From Spirochaetaceae bacterium (lineage in GTDB: Bacteria > Spirochaetota > Spirochaetia > Treponematales > Rectinemataceae), in the NCBI GenBank assembly GCA_025356015.1, contig JANXYO010000065.1, positions 1 to 33,286 on the forward strand: a stretch of DNA of 33,286 nucleotides, in the 5' to 3' direction. The notes beneath the pieces are model-generated. The model was not told the DNA's origin and did not search any database. It worked only from the letters and a program-made list of their open reading frames with translations. Of this stretch, positions 1 to 8,639 are shown piece after piece (the first letter of the stretch is position 1; every line of letters starts with the position of its first letter). A program made the position numbers and the translations under genes.

Positions 1-200
1 ATCGTGATGACCTCGATGCCGCGTTCGGCGGCGAGGCGGGCGGCGGCGGCTCCCATGCCGTCGACCGGGTCGGCCTTGCCGAGGTCGTTCCTTATCTCCA
101 CCTTTGAGAGGCCGAGCGAGGCCGCGAGCTCGTAGAAGGCGGCGAGGCTCAGCGAGGGGCAGACCATCCGGTTGATGGCGAAGCGTTTCCTGTCGATCAT
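1..200 (-). CDS. TIM-barrel sugar isomerase/epimerase, partial (cut by window edge)
   Basis: Only the first 66 residues lie in the window. They begin MIDRKRFAINRMVCPSLSL and contain LGLSKVEIRNDL, the pattern of the first strand and helix of xylose-isomerase-like TIM barrels (the IolE/IolI/IolH group), where an opening Asn and a later VE(I/L)R are typical. The ATG at 198-200 is preceded by GGAGA that overlaps the stop of the upstream permease, so the two are translated together as one operon. Following an inositol-dehydrogenase-like gene and a sugar ABC transporter, a role in polyol or inositol breakdown (inosose isomerase or dehydratase) is plausible. The exact reaction cannot be read from this fragment. 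Confidence 0.75.
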   Translation of the reverse strand, partial: MIDRKRFAINRMVCPSLSLAAFYELAASLGLSKVEIRNDLGKADPVDGMGAAAARLAAERGIEVIT

Positions 201-211
201 TTTCCGTCTCC

Positions 212-1201
212 TTATACCTTGCGCGCGTTCTTCCTCATGTCGAACACGACAGCGAACACAATGATGACTCCCTTTACAATCTGCTGGAGGTAGGGCGAGA
301 CGCCCAGGAGGAGGAGGCCGTTGTTGAGTATGCCCAGGATGAGTATTCCCGCGACTATCCCCCCGACGGTTCCTATGCCTCCCGTGTGGCTGGTGCCGCC
401 TATCGTGGCTGCCGCGATCGCGTCAAGCTCGTAGTTGTTGCCCAGGGTCGCTATCCCCGAGGCGGCCCTGGCCGTGATGAGGACGCCAGCGAGGGCGGCG
501 CAGAAGCCCGAGAAGGCGTAGATGTAGATCAGGTTGCGCTCGACGCGGACGCCCGAGACCCTGGCCGCGTTGATGTTTCCGCCGATGAAGTAGACGTTCT
601 TCCCGAAGCGCGTGTGGTTGAGTAGGACCCAGGTCACGATGACCATGAAGATGAACACGCAGACTATGATCGGCATCGGGCCGAAGTTGCCCTGGCCCAG
701 GATCTTGAACTCGGGCCTTAGCATGGGCACGGGGTAGGCGTTCGTGAGCATGAGGGCCATGCCGCGCGCGATGATCATGAATCCCAGAGTGGCGATGAAG
801 GCGGGGATGGCTGTGTAGGCGATGAGCCAGCCGTTGACCATGCCCACGAGGGTTCCGGTGACCAGGCCTGCGATCACGGGGACGTAGACCGGGAGCAGGG
901 GGAGGTCCTTGAAGATCCTCGCGCTGTAGTCGTGCTGCTGGATGAGGCTGGCCGCGACCACCGAGGTGAGGGACACGATGGACCCGATCGAGAGGTCGAT
1001 GCCGCGCGACATGATGACCACGCCCACGCCCAGGGCCAGCATGCCCCTGCCCGATTCGGCGATGAGGACGTTGATCAGGTTGCCGGGCGTGAGAAAATCG
1101 GGGGAGAGCAGGGTGAGCGAGGCCCCCATGGCGCCGAGGACGATGAAGATCGCGTACCTGTTTACAATCTTCTGGACAAGTGGCGTCTGCAATGTTGCCA
1201 T
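212..1201 (-). CDS. Sugar ABC transporter permease (RbsC/MglC family)
   Basis: 329 residues, the normal size for BPD_transp_2 permeases of the ribose/galactose/xylose/inositol importers. It has about eight to ten hydrophobic segments and the family signature RGIDLSIGSIVSLTSVVAA near residues 65-85, plus GGTSHTGGIGTVGG around residue 270. It would form the membrane channel through which the binding protein delivers sugar, powered by the ATPase encoded just upstream (16-nt gap). The start chosen is the ATG at 1199-1201, preceded by AAGGAGAA. The substrate cannot be read from the sequence; the neighbouring IolG-like and IolI-like genes favour inositol or a related polyol. Confidence 0.9.
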   Translation of the reverse strand: MATLQTPLVQKIVNRYAIFIVLGAMGASLTLLSPDFLTPGNLINVLIAESGRGMLALGVGVVIMSRGIDLSIGSIVSLTSVVAASLIQQHDYSARIFKDLPLLPVYVPVIAGLVTGTLVGMVNGWLIAYTAIPAFIATLGFMIIARGMALMLTNAYPVPMLRPEFKILGQGNFGPMPIIVCVFIFMVIVTWVLLNHTRFGKNVYFIGGNINAARVSGVRVERNLIYIYAFSGFCAALAGVLITARAASGIATLGNNYELDAIAAATIGGTSHTGGIGTVGGIVAGILILGILNNGLLLLGVSPYLQQIVKGVIIVFAVVFDMRKNARKV

Positions 1202-1217
1202 ATCCGCGTTCTCCTTG

Positions 1218-2729
1218 TTAGGCGCTGGCTCGAAGGCTGTTCGTCGCGTACTTCATGATGAGCTCCTGGTTCGCGTCCTTGCGGTCCACGATCCCTGTGA
1301 CCCTGCCCTCGCAGACGACGACTATGCGGTCGCTCATGCCGAGGATCTCGGGCAGTTCGGAGGAGACCATGATGATTGTCTTGCCCTCGCCGGCGAGCCG
1401 GGTGATGATGTTGTGGATCTCGGCCTTCGCCCCCACGTCGATGCCCCGGGTCGGCTCATCGAGGATCAGGATGTCGGGGCTCGTGAGCAGCCACCTCGCC
1501 ACGAGGACCTTCTGCTGGTTGCCGCCCGAGAGGTTCGCGATGATCGTGTCGATCGAGGGCGTCTTGATGCTCAGCTTGTCGCGGTAGCTCGTCACGTCCT
1601 GGCTGATCTTGCGGTGGCGCAGGAGGCCAAGGGAGTTCACATAGGCCTTCATGTTGGCGATGATGGTGTTGAACTTCACCGAGAGCACGGGCACGAGGCC
1701 CGTGAGGCGCCTGTCCTCGGTGACGAAGGCCATGCCGGCGCCCATCGCGTCAACAGGTGAGTCGATCCGCACCTGCTTGCCGTCGATGAGGATCTCGCCT
1801 TTGCTCCTGCGCCTGAGGCCGAAGATGGCCTCCATGAGCTCGGTCCGCCCCGCGCCCACGAGGCCCGACACTCCGAGGATCTCGCCCCGGCGGGCGGTGA
1901 AGCTTGCGTCCTCGATGTGGCCGGGGACCGAGAGCCCCCTCACCTCGAGCTTGACCTCGCCGATCGGGCAGTCGATCTTGGGGAACATCTCGTCGAGGTT
2001 TCGCCCGACCATGTAGGATATGAGGGAATCGATCGTCATCTGCGACACCGGTTCGGTCACGATCCTGTTCCCGTCCCTGAGCACCGTCACCTCGTCGGCG
2101 ATCTCGAAGATCTCGTCCATCTTGTGGGTGATGTAGACGATGGCCACGCCCTTCGCCTTGAGCTTCCTGATCATGGCAAAAAGGTGCTCGACCTCGTTCG
2201 GCGTGAGGGCCGAGGAAGGCTCGTCCATGATGACGACCTCGGCGTCGTAGGACACCGCCTTGGCTATCTCCACCATCTGCATCCTCGCCACGGTGAGGTT
2301 GCGAAGCAGGGACTTGGGATCGAGGTCGAGCTCGAGCTCCTTGAAGAGCTGCTTCGTCAAGGAGAACATCTTCCCGTGGTCGATGAAGACGGGGAGGGCC
2401 TTGTGCATGGGCTCCCTCGCGATCCAGATGTTTTCCATGACGGTCCTGTCGACGACAGGGTTGAGCTCCTGGTGGATCATCGAGATCCCCATCCTGAGCG
2501 CGGTGATGGTGTTCGGTATGTCGACCTCCCGGCCCTTGAAGACGATCGTCCCCGCGGTTGGCCTGTGGATGCCGATGAGGCACTTCATGAGGGTGGACTT
2601 GCCGGCGCCGTTCTCGCCCATAAGGGCATGGACCACGCCGGCCTTGAGGTTGAGGTCGACGCCGCGCAGGGCGCGGACTCCCGGGAAGTCTCGGACGATG
2701 TTCCTCATCTCGAGTATGTATTCGCTCAT
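1218..2729 (-). CDS. Sugar ABC transporter ATPase, two fused nucleotide-binding domains (MglA/RbsA family)
   Basis: 503 residues. Domain 1 has Walker [10 protein letters not shown] (about residue 40) and Walker [13 protein letters not shown]. Domain 2 has the usual degenerate Walker A (GLVGAGRTE), an intact signature LSGGNQQKV and Walker [13 protein letters not shown]. One competent and one degenerate ATP site is normal for RbsA/MglA/XylG. The start at 2729 (MSEYILEM) was preferred to an in-frame upstream ATG because a GGGGGGAG Shine-Dalgarno lies just before it and this gives the family length. It energises the permease downstream. A strong hairpin separates it from the binding-protein gene. 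Confidence 0.93.
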   Translation of the reverse strand: MSEYILEMRNIVRDFPGVRALRGVDLNLKAGVVHALMGENGAGKSTLMKCLIGIHRPTAGTIVFKGREVDIPNTITALRMGISMIHQELNPVVDRTVMENIWIAREPMHKALPVFIDHGKMFSLTKQLFKELELDLDPKSLLRNLTVARMQMVEIAKAVSYDAEVVIMDEPSSALTPNEVEHLFAMIRKLKAKGVAIVYITHKMDEIFEIADEVTVLRDGNRIVTEPVSQMTIDSLISYMVGRNLDEMFPKIDCPIGEVKLEVRGLSVPGHIEDASFTARRGEILGVSGLVGAGRTELMEAIFGLRRRSKGEILIDGKQVRIDSPVDAMGAGMAFVTEDRRLTGLVPVLSVKFNTIIANMKAYVNSLGLLRHRKISQDVTSYRDKLSIKTPSIDTIIANLSGGNQQKVLVARWLLTSPDILILDEPTRGIDVGAKAEIHNIITRLAGEGKTIIMVSSELPEILGMSDRIVVVCEGRVTGIVDRKDANQELIMKYATNSLRASA

Positions 2730-2766
2730 GCTCCCCCCGTGAAGGTCGCTTTGGGCTGCCCTTGCA

Positions 2767-2800
2767 GGCGGCGGGAGGCCCACGGGGGCTCCCCGCCGCC
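2767..2800 (-). promoter_or_regulatory. GC-rich intergenic hairpin between binding-protein and ATPase genes
   Basis: Arms GGCGGCGGGAG (2767-2777) and CTCCCCGCCGCC (2789-2800) pair over 11 bp with one bulged base. There is no T-run after it in the direction of transcription (leftwards), so it does not look like an intrinsic terminator. Similar hairpins after binding-protein genes (malE-malF is the known example) protect the upstream mRNA from 3' decay and raise binding-protein output. That role here is an inference. Confidence 0.55.
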
Positions 2801-2827
2801 GCCGCCAGGCGGCGAAGCTTAACCGAA

Positions 2828-3748
2828 CTAGTACTTCGCTACGTTGTCGATAGTCACGGGCTCGAAGGGGACCCAGCCAAACTTGTCGATCTTCTGTCCC
2901 TTGGCAGCCTTGAGCGCGATCTCGAGGGCCACGCGGCCCTGGGCCTTGGCGTTCTGGAACACGGTCATGGCCATGTCACCGGCCTTCACAGCTTCCTTGG
3001 CGGGGGGCGTCGCGTCGATGCCCACGACCGGCACCTTCTTGAGGTCCCTGCCGGCCGACTTCATCGCCTCGATGGCGCCGAGGGCCATCTCGTCGTTGTT
3101 GCAGATGACGACGTCGAAGGGGCGGTTCGTCCCAAGCAGCTGCTGCATCTGGTTCATCGCCTTGAACCTGTCCCACTCGGCCGTGTCCTCGTAGACCTTG
3201 GTGAGTGTGAAGCCGGCCTTGGTCAGGGTCTCCTTGACGCCGCGGGTGCGCTCGTTGGTGTTCTCAAGGCCGAGCTGGCCCATGAACAGGACGTAGCGGA
3301 TCTCCTTCTTCCCCTGGAAGAACTTCGCGAGGAACTCGCCCTGCATGCGGCCGGCGTCGAACTCCTGCGAGCCGACATAGGCGGTCTTCACACCGTCGAT
3401 GACAGCGTCGCGGGGCCGGCGGTTGACGAACACCGTCGGGGTGCCCTTGGCGCGTTCGAGGATGGTCTCGACCGTGTCGGTGTTGATCAGGTTGACGATG
3501 ATCGCGTTGTATTTCTTGGTGACGAAAACGTCGACCTGTGTGAGCTGCTGGTTGACGTCCTGCTTCGCATCCTGGGAATCGATCGTCACGCCGGGGAAGG
3601 CCTTGCCGGCATCGAGGATGGCCTGCTCGAGGCTCGAGATGAACTGATCGCGATCGTAAAGCGTCACACCGATCTTCTGCGCGAACACAGGGGCCGCAAT
3701 CAAGCACACGGCCACGAGCACCAGCGCCCTTCTACTCCACTTGCCCAT
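2828..3748 (-). CDS. Periplasmic sugar-binding protein (MglB/RbsB-like, Peripla_BP_4)
   Basis: 306 residues. The N-terminus has a basic start, a hydrophobic core and the cleavage-like site AAPVFAQ, a signal peptide of about 23 residues. The mature protein begins [12 protein letters not shown] and includes [15 protein letters not shown] and [14 protein letters not shown], the hinge and pocket motifs of galactose/ribose/inositol-binding proteins. The start at 3748 has a perfect AAGGAGGAAG ribosome-binding site. A much longer in-frame ORF upstream reads through the dehydrogenase gene and is ignored. It is the second gene of the operon, 46 nt after the dehydrogenase. The closest familiar relatives are MglB and the inositol-binding IbpA; I cannot decide between sugars. 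Confidence 0.9.
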   Translation of the reverse strand: MGKWSRRALVLVAVCLIAAPVFAQKIGVTLYDRDQFISSLEQAILDAGKAFPGVTIDSQDAKQDVNQQLTQVDVFVTKKYNAIIVNLINTDTVETILERAKGTPTVFVNRRPRDAVIDGVKTAYVGSQEFDAGRMQGEFLAKFFQGKKEIRYVLFMGQLGLENTNERTRGVKETLTKAGFTLTKVYEDTAEWDRFKAMNQMQQLLGTNRPFDVVICNNDEMALGAIEAMKSAGRDLKKVPVVGIDATPPAKEAVKAGDMAMTVFQNAKAQGRVALEIALKAAKGQKIDKFGWVPFEPVTIDNVAKY

Positions 3749-3794
3749 ACTTCCTCCTTGACCCACGCTCGCGGCCCCTTTGGGACCGCGGCTT

Positions 3795-4811
3795 TCAGAC
3801 CCGAACAATGCTCTGCAGGCGGAAGGACTCGGCCAGGGCAAAGCCCACCTCGGTCGCCGCCGTCCCGTCCCGTGCCGTGACGATCGGCTTCCTCCCGCAT
3901 AGCACGCAGTCGACGAATTCCCGCGCCTCGGCCATGAAGCCCTCGGCGAAACGCTCGTAGAAATCCTTGACGCACTCGACCCGCGCCCCCGCGGCGTCGA
4001 AGAGCTCCACCCGGTTCTTCGCCGGGGTGATGCCAATCTTGAGGGTGCCCTTGCTGCCGGTCACCTCGGTGTGGGTGTCGTGGCCGTGGAAGGCCGTCCT
4101 GCTCACGCTCAGGACAGCCATCTTGCCCGTCCTGAACCTCGCAAGGGCGACGGTGTTGTCGGCGTCGTGGACCGCCTCGAACTCGGGATGGACGAAGCTG
4201 CCGCCCATCGCGTGGACGCTCTCCACCTCGTCGCCGAGGAACCAGCGCGCGAGATCGATGTCGTGGATGTTCATGTCGAGGAAGATCCCGCCAGAAGTGG
4301 GGACGAACTTGACCTGGAAGGCCGCGTACTCGTCGAGGTCGACCGTCTGGGACCGCACGAGGAAGGGTGTGCCGATGGCGCCCTCGTCGACGAGGCGCTT
4401 GGCGTAGGCGAAGCTCGGGTCGAAGCGCCTCACGAAGCCGGGGAGGTAGACGAGACCCGGCCTCGACTCGACGGCCCTCTCGACGGCGCGGCATTCCTCG
4501 ACGTTGACGCCGATGGGCTTCTCGCAGAACACGTGGAGACCCTTCTCGAGGGCGAGTATTGACTGCTTCGCGTGGACTGCCGAGGAGCTGACGATGAAGG
4601 CGGCGTCTATCTGCCCGCTCGCGACCATCTCCTCGTAGCTGGTGTACAGGGCCTCGAGCGCGAGCTCGGAGCGGGCCCATTCGAGCTCCTCGTCCACGAG
4701 GCTGCAGGCGGCGGCGAGCCTGACATTGGGGAGTGAGGCGAGATTGGCCGCGTGGCGCTTGCCCAGCCTCCCAAGTCCCGCGATCCCGATCCTGACTTTT
4801 CCCTTGGGCAT
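3795..4811 (-). CDS. Gfo/Idh/MocA oxidoreductase, inositol 2-dehydrogenase-like
   Basis: 338 residues. A Rossmann fold opens with IGIAGLGRLGKRHA. The conserved catalytic EKP lies at about residue 97 (VFCEKPIGVN). The stretch GGIFLDMNIHDIDLARW carries the Asp-x-x-x-His pair that, with the Lys, forms the catalytic triad of IolG-type NAD-dependent inositol dehydrogenases. It is the first gene of the operon, about 60 nt downstream of a near-consensus promoter and a LacI-type operator. Oxidation of myo-inositol, scyllo-inositol or a similar polyol is the likely reaction. Family membership is firm; the substrate is inferred. Confidence 0.9.
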   Translation of the reverse strand: MPKGKVRIGIAGLGRLGKRHAANLASLPNVRLAAACSLVDEELEWARSELALEALYTSYEEMVASGQIDAAFIVSSSAVHAKQSILALEKGLHVFCEKPIGVNVEECRAVERAVESRPGLVYLPGFVRRFDPSFAYAKRLVDEGAIGTPFLVRSQTVDLDEYAAFQVKFVPTSGGIFLDMNIHDIDLARWFLGDEVESVHAMGGSFVHPEFEAVHDADNTVALARFRTGKMAVLSVSRTAFHGHDTHTEVTGSKGTLKIGITPAKNRVELFDAAGARVECVKDFYERFAEGFMAEAREFVDCVLCGRKPIVTARDGTAATEVGFALAESFRLQSIVRV

Positions 4812-4852
4812 TACCCGACCGCCCCTTGGTCGAAGCGATCGCCTGTCTTTGC

Positions 4853-4866
4853 TGCAAACGTTTTCA
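4853..4866. promoter_or_regulatory. LacI-family operator
   Basis: TGCAAACGTTTTCA is a near-perfect palindrome (12 of 14 positions) centred on CG, the standard core of LacI/GalR-family operators. It lies immediately downstream of the operon -10 box, at roughly +3 to +16 of the expected transcript, where a bound repressor would block initiation. The LacI-type gene starting at 5059 is the obvious candidate to bind it. Confidence 0.8.
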
Positions 4867-4876
4867 TATCAGAAGA

Positions 4877-4905
4877 ATTATCAATCGTCTTCGGCTTCCT
4901 GTCAA
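4877..4905 (-). promoter_or_regulatory. Sigma-70-type promoter of the sugar/polyol operon
   Basis: On the minus strand a perfect TTGACA (4900-4905) is followed after exactly 17 nt by GATAAT (4877-4882), five of six matches to the -10 consensus. Initiation is expected near 4870, giving a leader of about 60 nt before the dehydrogenase start at 4811. The operator directly overlaps the initiation region. Confidence 0.82.
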
Positions 4906-5058
4906 TTCCCATTCTCCAGAAAAGGCCGTGACATGGGGAATCCGGGCGGGCATGGGAGCGGGAGGAGCACCGGCAGGGATGGCCCGCACCCAAAGGGAGA
5001 TCACTTGTGCCGGGGCCCCGTGACCGGATAGATTGAATCCCCGAGGGGTCCCTTTGGC

Positions 5059-6066
5059 ATGACGAGCATCAAGGATCTGGCCAGGCTCGCGGGCGTCTCG
5101 CCCTCGACCATATCAAGGGCGGTCAACGGCAAGAAATATGTCAAGCCGGAGATACGCGAGCGCATCCTCGAGCTGGTCAGGGAGACGGGATACGTGCCCA
5201 ACAGCGCGGCCCGCTCAATGGTCCTCAAGCGCACCTTCACCGTCGGCATAGTGATCCCCGACACCTTCAACATGTTCCAGCGCCAGCTCTTCTCCACCGT
5301 CGAGCGCAGCCTCGAGGGCTTCGGCTACCATACATCCTTCTTCTTCGTCGTCTGGGAGCCCGAGAGCGAGCTGCGCTGTCTGCGGCGAATCAAGGCCGAA
5401 AAGCTCGATGGCATCATCATGATCCACGAGGTGGCCAGGCCGGAGTTCTACGACTTCCTCGCGAAATCCCAGCTCCCGGCAGTGCTCTGCACCTTCACCC
5501 GCGCGGGCGGCTTCTTCCATTCGGTCCACGTCGATGAGGAGGCGGCGGCGAGGACGGCGACCGAGCACCTGGTCTCCCTCGGCCACCGCAGGATAGGCCT
5601 CCTTTCCGGCACCCACTTTTCCTTCGGCGCGCAACGAGCCGAGGGCTACCGCTCCGGCCTCGCCGCCTCCGGCATCGAGGCAAGGGAGGCCGATGCCGTC
5701 CTTCTGCCCTCCTACACCCCGGAGGAGGGCCGCTCGGGCATGCGCGCCCTTCTCGAGCGCGACTTGGGCCTCACCGCCGTCTTCGCCGCCACCGACGAAC
5801 TCGCCATAGGGGCGGTACGCGCGCTCTACGAGGCCGGACTCAAGGTCCCGCGGGACGTCTCTGTCATAGGCTTTGACGACATCGACATCAGCGCCTACCT
5901 CTCCCCAGGCCTCACCACGGTGAGGCAGCCTATCAGGGAGATGGGGAAGCGCACCGCCGAGATCATGTCGAGGCTCATCGAGGGCCACCGCGAGCCGGGT
6001 GACTCTGTCTTCGGCCACGAGCTTGTCATCAGGGAGTCCACCAAGGGGCCGCCGAAGGGCAATTAG
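5059..6066 (+). CDS. LacI/GalR-family transcriptional regulator
   Basis: 335 residues. The N-terminal helix-turn-helix is TSIKDLARLAGVSPSTISRA, followed by the hinge-helix region YVPNSAARSM. A periplasmic-binding-like effector domain covers residues 60-330, with typical FAATDELAIGAVRAL and VSVIGFDDIDIS motifs. The start has GAGGGG about 10 nt upstream. It is divergent from the transport/dehydrogenase operon and faces the LacI-type palindrome at 4853-4866, so it most likely represses that operon until a sugar or polyol binds. No clear promoter was found for the gene itself in the shared 247-nt region. Confidence 0.93.
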   Translation: MTSIKDLARLAGVSPSTISRAVNGKKYVKPEIRERILELVRETGYVPNSAARSMVLKRTFTVGIVIPDTFNMFQRQLFSTVERSLEGFGYHTSFFFVVWEPESELRCLRRIKAEKLDGIIMIHEVARPEFYDFLAKSQLPAVLCTFTRAGGFFHSVHVDEEAAARTATEHLVSLGHRRIGLLSGTHFSFGAQRAEGYRSGLAASGIEAREADAVLLPSYTPEEGRSGMRALLERDLGLTAVFAATDELAIGAVRALYEAGLKVPRDVSVIGFDDIDISAYLSPGLTTVRQPIREMGKRTAEIMSRLIEGHREPGDSVFGHELVIRESTKGPPKGN

Positions 6067-6138
6067 GAGCGCGCCGCCCCTGCCATCCTCGGCCAGCCAT
6101 CCTCACATCCCCAGCCTGCCAAGCTCCCCCCGCCATCC

Positions 6139-6852
6139 TCAGAGAGCCTTCTCTCTGGGAAGGCTTAGCTGCTTGAACATCACGAGCGAGGCGTAGGTCA
6201 GGAAGATGAAGAGGGCGAAGGCGAGGGAGAAAAGAAGGGCCTTGGGATCCTGGGCCGCCTCCCCCATCCTCGGCAGGACGAGCTGGGGCGAGATGAGGAG
6301 GTCCCAGGAGTTGAGCCTCAGGAAGCGCCCCAGGTAGATGCCGAAGCCCGAGAGCAGGATGGCGACGAGGACGAGGATCCTCGAGGCGAGCCCCCCCCAG
6401 GCCCGTCTCATGAAGCCCTGGACGAACCACATCGAAACAAGGCCGATGAAGTGGCCCATGAAGGCGAAGGCAGCGTTCATGACGAGGTCGTACCAGAGCA
6501 TCGTGTCGTTTCCGATGCCGGCGCCAGAGCGCAGGTAGGTGCGGTTCACCACGTGGATGAAGTCGGTGAGGATGTAAGGCGAGTTCGGATAGAAGACGAG
6601 CCAGGCCAGGGCGAAAGGCGCGACCATGAGCTTCCTGGGCCGCCCGGGCGCGGCCGCCTGGACGGCGAGGCTGCCCGCCACGGCGATGAGATAGGGCACG
6701 CAGGCGAGGGCCAGGTTGAGGACGAGATAGAGGTACCAGATCTTCCCGGATATGAAGACCCGAAGGCCGTACAGGAGCACGCAGCCCAGGGCCGCGAGGC
6801 CTAGTATGGCCGACAGCCCCGCGAGTTCCGAAACCTTCCCCCGATCGCCCAT
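6139..6852 (-). CDS. DUF1361 integral membrane protein
   Basis: 237 residues with about seven hydrophobic segments. Conserved DUF1361 features are visible: YLYLVLNLALACVPYLI, WLVFYPNSPYILTDFIHV, MLWYDLV and RLNSWDLL near the C-terminus. The molecular function of the family is unknown. GAGGGACAGG precedes the ATG. The gap to the upstream thrS stop is 40 nt with no terminator, so it is probably co-transcribed with thrS and would then also be under T-box control. It converges with the LacI gene. The 72 nt between them hold three copies of GCCATCCTC but no terminator with a T-run. Confidence 0.85.
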   Translation of the reverse strand: MGDRGKVSELAGLSAILGLAALGCVLLYGLRVFISGKIWYLYLVLNLALACVPYLIAVAGSLAVQAAAPGRPRKLMVAPFALAWLVFYPNSPYILTDFIHVVNRTYLRSGAGIGNDTMLWYDLVMNAAFAFMGHFIGLVSMWFVQGFMRRAWGGLASRILVLVAILLSGFGIYLGRFLRLNSWDLLISPQLVLPRMGEAAQDPKALLFSLAFALFIFLTYASLVMFKQLSLPREKAL

Positions 6853-6892
6853 CCTGTCCCTCGGCCCCTAAGCCTTGATCGCCAGGCTCGCG

Positions 6893-8626
6893 CTACGCAT
6901 CTATCGCGCGAGCGGCGATCTTCTCGAGGACCTTGGCCTTGAAATCGGCCAGGGCCACCCCATTCTCCTGCCTCCCGTCGCGGTAGCGTATCGAGACGGC
7001 GCCGTCATCGAGCTCCTTCTGGCCCACGACGAGCATGTAGGGGATCTTCTGGTTCTGGGCGTCGCGGATCTTCGCGTTCATGCGCTCGTCGCTCAAGGAT
7101 GCCCTCGCGCGGATGCCGACCGCCTTGAGCTCGGCCGCCACCTTCTTCGCGTAGTCGGCGAAGGCCTCGCCCACGGGGATGACAACGGCCTGCTCGGGGC
7201 AGAGCCAGACGGGGAAGGCCCCCGCGTAGTGCTCTATGAAGACGCCGAAGAAGCGCTCGAGGGAGCCCAGGAGGGCGCGGTGGACCATGTAGGGCTGCTT
7301 GCGCTGGCCGTCCGAGTCGATGTACTCCATGCCGAAGCGCTCGGGCTCGTTCCAGTCGAACTGGATGGTGGTCATCTGCCACTCCCGGCCGATCGCGTCC
7401 TTCACCTTGAGGTCGATCTTGGGCCCGTAGAAGGCGCCGCCGCCCTCGTCCACCTCGTAGGCAAGGCCCTCCTTCTCGATCCCCCTGCGCAGGGACGCGA
7501 TGGCTGTGTCCCAGCGGGAGTCCTCGCCCACCGCCCCTTCCTTGGGCTTGGTGGCGAGGTAGGCCTTGATGTCCTTGAAGCCGAGGGTGCGCCACATGTG
7601 GAGGCTGAAGCGCAGGACCTCCTCGACCTCGTCCTCGATCTGCTCGGGGGTGCAGATGATGTGGGCGTCGTCCTGGGTGAAGCCGCGCACGCGCATGAGG
7701 CCGTGGAGGACGCCCGAGCGCTCGTAGCGGTACACGGTGCCGAGCTCGGCCCAGCGAAGCGGAAGGTCGCGGTAGGACCGGGTCGAGTTCTTGTAAATCA
7801 TGATGTGGAAGGGGCAGTTCATCGGCTTCACGAAATAGTCGTCCTCGTCGATCTTCATCGGCGAGTACATGTTCCCTTTGTAGAAGCCGAGGTGGCCCGA
7901 GGTCTCCCAGAGCCAGCTCTTCCCGATGTGGGGGGTGAAGAGGATCTCGTAGCCGTTCCTGTAGTGCTCCTCGCGCCACCAGTTCTCGAGCTCGACGCGG
8001 AAGCGCCCGCCCTTGGGGTGCCAGTACGCGAGGCCGGCGCCGGCCTCCTCGTGGGTGGAGAAGAGGTCGAGCTCCTTGCCGATCTTGCGGTGGTCGCGCT
8101 TCTCGGCCTCGACGACCATCTTGAGGTAGGCCTCGAGCTCGGCCTTGAGCGAGAAGCCGAGACCGTAGATGCGGGTGAGCATGGGGCGCTTCTCGTCCCC
8201 CCGCCAGTAGGCCCCGGCCACGGTCCTGAGCTTGAAGGCGTCGGGCCTGATCTCCCTGGTGCTCGCGACATGGGGGCCGCGGCAGAGGTCGACGAAGCCG
8301 TCCTGCTCGTAGGTGCTGATGGTCCCGTCCTCAAGGGCCTCGATGAGCTCGACCTTGAAGGGCTGGTCGGCGAAGAGCTTGCGGGCCTCGTCCTTGCTGA
8401 GCTCCCGGCGCACGAACTCGTGACCCCCGGCGACGATGCGGCGCATCTCCTTCTCGATCGCGGCGAGGTCGTCGTTCTGGATCGGCTGTGGAAGCTGGAA
8501 GTCGTAGTAGAAGCCGTTCTCGATCGCCGGCCCGATGCCGAGCATGGTGCCCGGGTAGAGCTTGAGGACGGCCTCGGCGAGGATGTGGCTGAGCGAGTGT
8601 CTGATGGTTTCGACGGTGGCGGACAT
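6893..8626 (-). CDS. thrS: Threonyl-tRNA synthetase lacking the TGS domain
   Basis: 577 residues, shorter than the usual ~640. The protein starts directly in the N2 editing domain (HSLSHILAEAV) and has no preceding TGS domain. Editing-site residues HSLSH and DLCRGPH are present. The class II core shows MNCPFHIMIY (zinc Cys), the motif 2 region YRYERSGVLHGLMRVRGF and motif 3 (VHRALLGSLERFF). The C-terminal anticodon-binding domain begins near PVWLCPEQAVVIPV. The start at 8626 has AGGGGG 8 nt upstream; the longer in-frame ORF runs back into the T-box leader and is not used. It charges tRNA-Thr and is regulated by the leader at 8640-9076. Confidence 0.96.
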   Translation of the reverse strand: MSATVETIRHSLSHILAEAVLKLYPGTMLGIGPAIENGFYYDFQLPQPIQNDDLAAIEKEMRRIVAGGHEFVRRELSKDEARKLFADQPFKVELIEALEDGTISTYEQDGFVDLCRGPHVASTREIRPDAFKLRTVAGAYWRGDEKRPMLTRIYGLGFSLKAELEAYLKMVVEAEKRDHRKIGKELDLFSTHEEAGAGLAYWHPKGGRFRVELENWWREEHYRNGYEILFTPHIGKSWLWETSGHLGFYKGNMYSPMKIDEDDYFVKPMNCPFHIMIYKNSTRSYRDLPLRWAELGTVYRYERSGVLHGLMRVRGFTQDDAHIICTPEQIEDEVEEVLRFSLHMWRTLGFKDIKAYLATKPKEGAVGEDSRWDTAIASLRRGIEKEGLAYEVDEGGGAFYGPKIDLKVKDAIGREWQMTTIQFDWNEPERFGMEYIDSDGQRKQPYMVHRALLGSLERFFGVFIEHYAGAFPVWLCPEQAVVIPVGEAFADYAKKVAAELKAVGIRARASLSDERMNAKIRDAQNQKIPYMLVVGQKELDDGAVSIRYRDGRQENGVALADFKAKVLEKIAARAIDA

Positions 8627-8639
8627 GGCGAGCCCCCTG

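Noticed and set aside
5005-5034. TTGTGC-17-TAGATT as promoter of the LacI gene
   Set aside because: Only three and four matches to the consensus; too weak to annotate.
6145-6165. AGCCTTC/GAAGGCT hairpin as terminator of the lacI gene
   Set aside because: Seven-bp stem inside the DUF1361 coding end, with no T-run after it.
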